From NCBI GenBank assembly GCA_041748615.1, contig JBGTCY010000238.1:1-21446 (forward strand): a stretch of 21,446 nt of DNA. Direction: 5' to 3'. Below are positions 6,133 to 11,075 of this stretch, piece by piece. Origin of the DNA: JBGTCY01 sp041748615. Its GTDB lineage: Bacteria > Bacteroidota > Bacteroidia > Chitinophagales > CAIOSU01. Position numbers and translations under genes: made by a program. The notes under the pieces are model-generated. The model saw nothing but the letters and a program-made list of their open reading frames with translations. It was not told the DNA's origin and searched no databases. How positions within the stretch are numbered: the first letter of the stretch is position 1; every line of letters starts with the position of its first letter.

Positions 6133-6207
6133 CAGCCTCACCCCCCATTGATGGGCGTCTTTTGGCGTGGTGTGTGCCTCCCCCCTCTCCGAAAGAGAGG
6201 GGGGAAT
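6133..6207 (+). repeat. Interspersed ~75-bp repeat, copy 5, at the exonuclease 5' end
   Basis: CAGCCTCACCCC start, TTTTGGCGTGGTGTGTG middle and terminal C6TCTC/GAGAG6-type hairpin with loop CGAAA, then GAAT. It overlaps the extended N-terminal reading frame of the exonuclease-like gene and, like copy 2, is followed at once by a 20-bp GTGTAG hairpin. Confidence 0.8.
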
Positions 6208-6210
6208 GGA

Positions 6211-6230
6211 GTGTAGTTATAAATGGCTAC
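6211..6230 (+). repeat. 20-bp GTAG/CTAC hairpin repeat, copy 6
   Basis: The sequence is GTGTAGTTATAAATGGCTAC, with a changed loop and retained outer stem (GTAGTT with GGCTAC using wobble pairs). It is directly downstream of ~75-bp repeat copy 5. Confidence 0.7.
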
Positions 6231-6241
6231 GGTCTATTGCA

Positions 6242-6688
6242 TCACGTCATTCCTGAAAGCTGCAAGCTGAGCGCGTCACTGTATGATTGCCTGGCGCTGG
6301 GCTTGGGCAGCTTGCTGTATTTTTTCCAGGCGCCTGTGTCATACCGGTAGATGAACGCTTCCTGCACGGTTGCCACGTAGCTCATTACTTCGTCAATCTT
6401 TTTTTCCAGCGCTTTCAGATTTTTGTGGTCGTTAATCTCGATGAACATTAGAGCCGCTAAATCTTTCTCCGGGTCGCTGCCGGTTTTTTCATACACTACA
6501 ATATCGGGCGCGCGGTCTTTTTTGCCGCGCTTGTAAATAGCGTCTTCAGTGAGTACTAAGTATTTGCTTTCCGGCAATACTGAACGCAAGTTAAAATATA
6601 AATTGTCAAGTACAATCTGATGTGCCCGTGACGGGCGGGGAGCCATGCCCAAACCGGGAGGACCGCTGTAGTCGTCTAATAAACCCAT
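6242..6688 (-). CDS. Uma2-like PD-(D/E)XK nuclease-fold protein
   Basis: A 148-residue protein that fits a shortened Uma2/DUF820-like restriction-endonuclease fold. After a helix (RAHQIVLDNLYFNL) there is a strand pair with E49, then APDIVVYE (P61-D62), then LMFIEINDHKN (E84) and a helix with K96/K97, ending in EAFIYRYDTGAWKKYS, like the usual 'eyWlvd...v.vy'. The second acidic motif lacks an adjacent Lys, as in Uma2 proteins. It lies beyond a strong terminator, so it is transcribed apart from the lysis genes. It may be an accessory cargo gene; the role is unknown. The GPPGLGMAP start is unusual. Confidence 0.6.
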   Translation of the reverse strand: MGLLDDYSGPPGLGMAPRPSRAHQIVLDNLYFNLRSVLPESKYLVLTEDAIYKRGKKDRAPDIVVYEKTGSDPEKDLAALMFIEINDHKNLKALEKKIDEVMSYVATVQEAFIYRYDTGAWKKYSKLPKPSARQSYSDALSLQLSGMT

Positions 6689-6705
6689 GGAGTAAAGTTA
6701 ATATT

Positions 6706-6749
6706 AAAAACGAAAGAAGCCGGTTGCATTGAACGCACCGGCTTCTTTC
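6706..6749 (-). terminator. Strong intrinsic terminator of the large minus-strand operon
   Basis: GAAAGAAGCCGGT (6712-6724) is the exact reverse complement of ACCGGCTTCTTTC (6737-6749), a 13-bp perfect stem with a 12-base loop, followed on the minus strand by GTTTTT. It would end the long operon after the small membrane gene at 6795. Confidence 0.75.
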
Positions 6750-6794
6750 ACCCTAACCCATAAAACCCTAACTAATTGAAATGAACGAGAATTT

Positions 6795-6926
6795 TCATGA
6801 TGTTCTTTTTTTGTTCTGCTGATTATATTGATTCACCATCAAGAGCGAAAGCACTAATGACAGCACAGCCGTTACGCCCTGGATTACCAGGATGGTTTTG
6901 TTGACTGAGTCATTGTTTTTTTTCAT
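6795..6926 (-). CDS. 43-aa single-pass membrane protein, lysis cassette
   Basis: A short frame starting with ATG-AAA-AAA (MKKNNDSVNKT) has one hydrophobic segment, about residues 11-32 (ILVIQGVTAVLSLVLSLLMV), and a polar basic tail. It starts 10 bp after the stop of the holin-like gene and is the last gene before the operon terminator. Size, membrane segment and position suggest a small holin, antiholin or spanin-like partner of the endolysin. No family is recognisable. Confidence 0.55.
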   Translation of the reverse strand: MKKNNDSVNKTILVIQGVTAVLSLVLSLLMVNQYNQQNKKRTS

Positions 6927-6936
6927 CTCGAGAGTT

Positions 6937-7209
6937 TCAGCCTTCCGGATTTTCTTTCCGGTTTTTGAATTCTTTTTTTAATGTGAAATAGCCAATCACG
7001 ATTGCCATCAACCCGGTGATGAGTTGAATAACGTGAACTACAACAACTAACCACGCATCCGCTTCACGAATGTTCATCAACCAGGGCCACCAGGTGATTA
7101 CCGTCAGGACAAGCGTTGCGGCTTTCGCGGAAATTAAGTTTTCCGGATTGTCTAACCAGAATTTACATTTCAGCTTCAGCAGGAAAAGTATTAATGAAAG
7201 TTTTGTCAT
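6937..7209 (-). CDS. Holin-like small membrane protein
   Basis: A 90-residue protein from the ATG at 7209, with a hydrophobic start (LSLILFLLK), a segment at about 27-46 (AATLVLTVITWWPWLM) and a longer one at about 51-76 (AWLVVVVHVIQLITGLMAIV), ending in a charged tail (LKKEFKNRKENPEG). It follows the glucosaminidase stop by 4 bp. A GTG ten codons upstream (7239) would overlap that gene by 26 bp and is less likely. Topology, charged tail and location beside a lysin fit a holin, which would let the lysin reach the cell wall; this is inferred from context. Confidence 0.65.
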   Translation of the reverse strand: MTKLSLILFLLKLKCKFWLDNPENLISAKAATLVLTVITWWPWLMNIREADAWLVVVVHVIQLITGLMAIVIGYFTLKKEFKNRKENPEG

Positions 7210-7213
7210 AGGG

Positions 7214-7861
7214 TCAGCTAAGTATTTTTTGAAAATCACTAATCAGCCTGTGCAGCTTACTTTCATAATCCGGGTCGGTGGCATAACCTGCTTTTGCTAC
7301 TTCAGTCGCAAACTTGAAAGGGTCCGTATGATTGAAAGCAGGTTTGTATCGTTGGTTGGTTCTCAAAAAATTTCCTTTGTCGCGGAATGAGCCTTCGGGG
7401 GAAGTGTACGCACGGAACCAATCACGGATTACATACTTGTAAAGCGGTTCGCCTTTACTGTTTTTACGAGTGGTAATTTCTGTTGAGATAATCTCCGGAA
7501 ACGAGACTCCTTTAGGCAGGTATTCAGTCGTTCGCAGCAACTGACGCTCACCCGACCAGGACCGGTCCGCTTTGATGCCAAAGAAATTAAATTGTGGAGC
7601 GCTTTTACCCCAGCCGCTCTCGAGCGCTGCCTGAGCTAATGTGACTAATGCAGGAACTCCGGTGTTCTTTTCGCTGTCTTTGGCAAACGGATAATATCGT
7701 TTGGCAAATTCATTTTTATTCAGATGTTCACTGACCATGTCTTTAACTTTTTGCGTGACTGCTTTCCCTTTATCTGTGCCGGTGGCTAACAAGGCGATGA
7801 GACCGACAGAGCCAATGGCAAGCAGCCCTGGTAACCACCAATTTGTTTTTTTCCGCGCCAT
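7214..7861 (-). CDS. Glucosaminidase-type endolysin with N-terminal membrane anchor
   Basis: A 215-residue protein with a short basic N-terminus and a hydrophobic anchor at about residues 9-27 (WLPGLLAIGSVGLIALLATG), then a FlgJ/LYZ2-type N-acetylglucosaminidase domain (about 55-213). The catalytic glutamate is E81 in LAQAALESGWGKSA, followed by FNFFGIKA and W-x-G. The later motifs FRAYTSPEGSFRDKGNFL, RYKPAF, DPFKFATEVAKAGYATDPDY and the final helix KLHRLISDFQ are all present, so the domain is complete. The anchor resembles signal-anchor-release endolysins. The enzyme would cut the glycan strand of peptidoglycan at the end of the cycle, or at entry if it is in the particle. Confidence 0.88.
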   Translation of the reverse strand: MARKKTNWWLPGLLAIGSVGLIALLATGTDKGKAVTQKVKDMVSEHLNKNEFAKRYYPFAKDSEKNTGVPALVTLAQAALESGWGKSAPQFNFFGIKADRSWSGERQLLRTTEYLPKGVSFPEIISTEITTRKNSKGEPLYKYVIRDWFRAYTSPEGSFRDKGNFLRTNQRYKPAFNHTDPFKFATEVAKAGYATDPDYESKLHRLISDFQKILS

Positions 7862-7875
7862 CGGTTTTCTAAAAC

Positions 7876-8385
7876 TTATTTACCAAAAGTCACCTTCACC
7901 GCACCAAGAATTTTCTGAAAAAAGCCGGTGTTTTCTTCTTCCGGTTCATTCAGGTCTTTCTTCGGAAGCTGGAAGGCGCCCGTCAGTGAGATGCCCGCTA
8001 CGATGAGATAATTAATGACCTCTACAGCTTTGGGCGACCAGTTGAATTCCATCGTAGGATCCACTAAATATTTGAGCGCTGCAAGAACAACGGTGATTAA
8101 ACCGGTGACACGTTGCGCCCATGTGAAGAATTTCGGTTTGCCGCTGAAGATGCGAGTGATGATTTCTCCGAAGATTGCGAATGTGGTGTTTTTCATAAAA
8201 TTGATGTTTTTGATAAATGGAATTTTGATTCCTGCGATTGTTGCTGCTGTGTTGATGATTGCTAAAGTAATTTTTCCTGTCTTCCGGGCGCGTTCATTCC
8301 GGATTTGCTTCCGGGTAAGCGCCTCGATGATTGCCTCATCATCATCGCCCATCAGGGCGCGCTTCAGCTTTCTGCGGAGGCTCAT
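7876..8385 (-). CDS. Three-helix membrane protein of the virion/lysis block
   Basis: A 169-residue protein with a basic N-terminus (MSLRRKLKRALMG), a charged helix, then hydrophobic segments at about 38-57, 88-108 and 120-138, and a polar Glu-rich tail (PKKDLNEPEEENTG). Its ATG overlaps the TGA of the upstream fibre-like gene (ATGA), so the two are translationally coupled. No family is recognised. It could be a second holin-like protein or a virion-membrane protein. Confidence 0.65.
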   Translation of the reverse strand: MSLRRKLKRALMGDDDEAIIEALTRKQIRNERARKTGKITLAIINTAATIAGIKIPFIKNINFMKNTTFAIFGEIITRIFSGKPKFFTWAQRVTGLITVVLAALKYLVDPTMEFNWSPKAVEVINYLIVAGISLTGAFQLPKKDLNEPEEENTGFFQKILGAVKVTFGK

Positions 8386-9353
8386 GGCTTACGCTTTACG
8401 ATATCACCATCGAGCCACAATGAATATTGCGGAATACCGGTGCTGTCTGTCGGCAGCACTGGTATCGTGATGTACCTGTTTGCAGAAATCGAGATATCAC
8501 GTGGCGTAGTTATGATTTGTGTCTGCAGGAATGATATGGGGAAATTCGTAGAGTCCGTCATGCCGGCACCCATAATTATTTTTTCGTTTGAAAAGTGATT
8601 CGCCAGATAGGTGAAACCTATTGTATCACCATTGAGTGGGAAGTAAGTGACGTTTTCATAATCACCATTCATTCTTGTGGCACCTTTAACGCTAAGGATT
8701 GTACCACTGCCGCCTAATTGTTTGTTACTGCCTATTGAAACAGGCAAAAAAGTATCACTTGGATGAATTACAACTGATGTACTATCCCACAAACTATTAG
8801 GCGTATAACTGAAACTTAAATTTCCCGAACCATCCGTAGTGATAAATTGCCCGGGACCGCCATCCGCAATCGGCATGTAATAATTGTTGATGAGGAATGA
8901 ATCAATGTAGAATTCAACTAACCTGGTGTTTAAAATGAATTTGTTTTCAGGTTTAAATTCTAAAAAACCTAAAGAGTCATTAAACACAAGCGTCATGCCA
9001 TCACCGGTTGTAAGCACGCTTTCATTTGTGTAATAAAGTAATGCATTAGGATGACCTTGAGGTAGTAGAATTTCTTCGAGAATTGCTTCTTTTAACGCTC
9101 CAAATCCTACAAACCAGACAAGCGCGTTACTATCAAAGAGGAGAATTCCTAGGATGCTGCCACTATTAAATTCCAAAACGCCCGGCATATAAACCGGACC
9201 TTGAAGCTGCGTGGTATCCTCAACGCTGAAAGAATTTTCAACAGAAAAATTTCTGCCCTGCGGCTGAAATGGTAACGGGTTTTGCAATGCCGGTGTTTGC
9301 GCATGCAGCAGGCTTGCGAAGGTGATGAGTAAGAGTGTGAACAGGTTTTTCAT
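8382..9353 (-). CDS. Secreted fibre/spike-like protein
   Basis: A 323-residue protein with a clear Sec signal peptide (MKNLFTLLLITFASLLHAQ, cut after A18 or nearby) and a beta-rich, Thr/Ser/Asn/Gly-rich body. The central FITTDGSGNLSFSYTP followed by a LWDST-type stretch is typical of phage tail-fibre-like and cell-surface proteins of Bacteroidetes. No C-terminal sorting domain is seen; it ends in LDGDIVKRKP. A signal peptide on a structural protein is odd for a cytoplasmically assembled particle. It could be a receptor-binding spike assembled outside the inner membrane, or a host-surface protein altering the infected cell. Confidence 0.65.
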   Translation of the reverse strand: MKNLFTLLLITFASLLHAQTPALQNPLPFQPQGRNFSVENSFSVEDTTQLQGPVYMPGVLEFNSGSILGILLFDSNALVWFVGFGALKEAILEEILLPQGHPNALLYYTNESVLTTGDGMTLVFNDSLGFLEFKPENKFILNTRLVEFYIDSFLINNYYMPIADGGPGQFITTDGSGNLSFSYTPNSLWDSTSVVIHPSDTFLPVSIGSNKQLGGSGTILSVKGATRMNGDYENVTYFPLNGDTIGFTYLANHFSNEKIIMGAGMTDSTNFPISFLQTQIITTPRDISISANRYITIPVLPTDSTGIPQYSLWLDGDIVKRKP

Positions 9354-9390
9354 TGTGTGATTTTATGCGTTAATTAATTGTATATTTTTT

Positions 9391-9699
9391 CTATTCAAAA
9401 ATCAAAATCAGATAATCTCCGTTGCTCATGGCGCTCAGCGCCCCGGTCGCAGGATTAAACTCATAGCCGTTGCCCTCATCGAGCAGGACACCTGCGCCAC
9501 CGGTTGCCCATACTTCAATCTTTTTGTCAACTAATAATGTAGGGTAACTGCCTCCGCTGGTGACGGTGATGGTGTCACCGGTTACGTTGATGCGCATCCT
9601 GAGCGCACCCCCGGAGCCGCCTCCGGAACCGCCTTCTGTTTGAAAGACACGCTTCAGATAATTGAGCGTGCTCATTGATTCATGTCTGGGAGTTGCCAT
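9391..9699 (-). CDS. Small Gly-linker beta protein, candidate minor structural protein
   Basis: A 102-residue protein with a short helical start (MSTLNYLKRVF), a flexible linker GGSGGGSGG (about residues 23-31) and a beta-rich domain with INVTGDTITVTSGGSYP, KKIEVWATGGAGVLL and NGDYLILIFE. A helical peg joined to a beta domain by a Gly/Ser linker is typical of vertex or decoration proteins. It lies between the two-helix membrane protein and the signal-peptide fibre gene. Function inferred; no family recognised. Confidence 0.55.
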   Translation of the reverse strand: MATPRHESMSTLNYLKRVFQTEGGSGGGSGGALRMRINVTGDTITVTSGGSYPTLLVDKKIEVWATGGAGVLLDEGNGYEFNPATGALSAMSNGDYLILIFE

Positions 9700-9704
9700 G
9701 CTGT

Positions 9705-10424
9705 TTACTTTTTTGTTTTAAATTTTTCATTGAGCGCGGGAATGCCCCAGAAAATCAATGCTGTGGTACCACCTACTAAACCGATTGTCTTCAGCCAGCC
9801 TTTATTACTCACCCACCATTGTTTTTTCTTGCCCTGGTTGTAAGCGTCATTGCCGTATTTTGTCACTGCGGTATAAATCGCATCCGCGTCTTCGCGTTTC
9901 AGTCTGCCGGCTTTCACTTCATCCTCGATATAGTTGCGAAGCTGCGTAACCGAACGGCTGTCTTTAGCGGCATCTTCACGCACCGGACCAAAGAAGATGT
10001 AAGCAGCCGCAGCGCCCAGGACTAAGCTGCCTACGACAATCGTAGTGAGCGAGATGGTGACAGGCTCAGCGCCCAATCCGGAGAACCAACCTTTCACTTT
10101 GTTCCAGGCGGATGCACCTGCTTGTTGAATGTTAGAAGCTACGCCCTCAACAAATTTTTTAGCTGATGCGGGAGCATTCGCGAGCTTCAATGTCCAGCCG
10201 TTTTTTTTTGCCTGGTCTTTCAGCTTCTCCTGCCGGGCGGTGAGCCGCAGAGATAAGTCACGGAGTTGCTGATAACGCGCGTCCGGAATCTTCACCCCTT
10301 TTTTTGAAGCTGCATCAAACAACAAAAGTGTGTGGTTGATATCGGCAGCGTTCTGCACATCGAGTTTGATGATATCATCAACCAGTCGTTGTGCGCGGTT
10401 CACCTGTTCGGTATTGCTTAACAT
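9705..10424 (-). CDS. Two-helix membrane protein with FSGLG motif
   Basis: A 239-residue protein: a helical cytoplasmic N-terminus (about 1-105), then WFSGLGAEP (F114-G118), a hydrophobic segment at about 124-145 (ISLTTIVVGSLVLGAAAAYI), a charged helix region, and a second segment at about 212-231 with a Lys-rich end. The FSGLG motif just before the first membrane segment matches LxGLG-type motifs in neighbouring proteins and may be a processing site. The gene lies downstream of a spacer with AATTAACC repeats. Probably a virion membrane or assembly protein; no family recognised. Confidence 0.6.
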   Translation of the reverse strand: MLSNTEQVNRAQRLVDDIIKLDVQNAADINHTLLLFDAASKKGVKIPDARYQQLRDLSLRLTARQEKLKDQAKKNGWTLKLANAPASAKKFVEGVASNIQQAGASAWNKVKGWFSGLGAEPVTISLTTIVVGSLVLGAAAAYIFFGPVREDAAKDSRSVTQLRNYIEDEVKAGRLKREDADAIYTAVTKYGNDAYNQGKKKQWWVSNKGWLKTIGLVGGTTALIFWGIPALNEKFKTKK

Positions 10425-10430
10425 TTCTTG

Positions 10431-10453
10431 TTAATTGGTTAATTGGTTAATTC
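10431..10453. repeat. Short TTAATTGG tandem upstream of a start codon
   Basis: Three imprecise TTAATTGG units lie just 5' (minus-strand sense) of the ATG at 10424. A related AT block precedes the ATG at 16364. They may act as an A/T-rich translation enhancer, as Bacteroidetes rarely use Shine-Dalgarno pairing. Confidence 0.45.
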
Positions 10454-10459
10454 GATAAA

Positions 10460-10543
10460 CGGTCAGAGGCAAGCTCTGCCCTTACTATGGAGGAGAGGCA
10501 AGCCCTGCCCTTACTATGGGGCAGGGGCAAGCCCTGCCCTTAC
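10460..10543 (-). repeat. Three tandem GGGCAGGG/CCCTGCCC palindromes, 29-bp period
   Basis: The core GGCAAG(C/T)CCTGCCCTTAC starts at 10468, 10497 and 10526, exactly 29 bp apart. The last unit has a full 8-bp stem GGGCAGGG / CCCTGCCC around GCAAG. The end of the unit (TTAC) contains the stop codon of the 87-aa gene at 10540-10542. A fourth copy is at 16399. The hairpins lie between co-transcribed genes and could trim or stabilise the message. Confidence 0.75.
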
Positions 10544-10803
10544 TTCTTCTTGTGGACTGTCTTCTTTTTGGCAACGCTTTTTCTGCGTTTCCGGGTGCCA
10601 TAGCTCGCGCTGCTGGACAGACCGCTCAGGGGTGAACCTACGCTGCTGATTTTCTTTTGCAGTTCAGCGCTTTTCTTGGTTTCTGCCGAGCGCCTTTTGT
10701 TCTCAGCATTGATTTCAGCTACCTTCTTGAGGTAAGCTTCTTTCACTGCAACTGATGCAGTGGCTTTAGGCTTTTTCGGGTACTTTTTCAATTTCAATTT
10801 CAT
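10540..10803 (-). CDS. Small Lys/Arg-rich protein, candidate DNA-condensing core protein
   Basis: An 87-residue, very basic protein: a KLKLKKYPKKPK start, a helical middle (about 20-52), the motif PLSGLSSS (L59-S63), then a TRKRRKSVAKKK tail. The layout resembles viral core peptides released by a maturation protease from a basic precursor, as for adenovirus mu and pVII. That comparison is by style only. The stop codon is embedded in a palindromic repeat. It sits between the two-helix membrane protein and the 72-aa gene. Confidence 0.55.
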   Translation of the reverse strand: MKLKLKKYPKKPKATASVAVKEAYLKKVAEINAENKRRSAETKKSAELQKKISSVGSPLSGLSSSASYGTRKRRKSVAKKKTVHKKK

Positions 10804-10846
10804 CTTCTTTTGTTTTGATGGTTAAAAAATATTTAATGAATAATGA

Positions 10847-11065
10847 TTAAGATTTTGTTTTCGGCAACATTTTATCAGCCGCTTTCAGCGCCATGCTGCG
10901 GAGCCGTTCGTTATCGAATAACCTGCTCAACAGTTCGACCTCATCCGGAGTGGCGCGGGTCAGAATCTGCTGCGCTTCATTCACGGTTTTATCTTCACTG
11001 CCTTCATGCACATTGAGCGTGAAGCTTGCGGAGATGGTCTTTGGTTTTTTTGTGAAGTCGAGCAT
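10847..11065 (-). CDS. Hypothetical 72-aa protein
   Basis: The frame is open from 11119. Two earlier in-frame starts overlap the end of the 908-aa gene; the ATG at 11065 (MLDFTKKPKTI) lies 11 bp beyond that gene's stop and is preferred, with 11092 as alternative. The protein has a beta-like first part (ISASFTLNVHEGSEDK) and two helices (EAQQILTRA, EVELLSRLFDNERLRSMALKAADKML). No family recognised. It is closely packed between two virion-type genes. Confidence 0.5.
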   Translation of the reverse strand: MLDFTKKPKTISASFTLNVHEGSEDKTVNEAQQILTRATPDEVELLSRLFDNERLRSMALKAADKMLPKTKS

Positions 11066-11075
11066 TCGTTTTTTT

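Noticed and set aside
7070..7390. 106-aa plus-strand frame
   Set aside because: It spans the antisense of both the holin-like and endolysin genes and has no features of its own.
10468..10543. CRISPR-like array: three repeats at a constant 29-bp period
   Set aside because: The units are contiguous palindromes with no unique spacers of 25 bp or more, there are only three, and no cas gene is near. They are tandem palindromic repeats.
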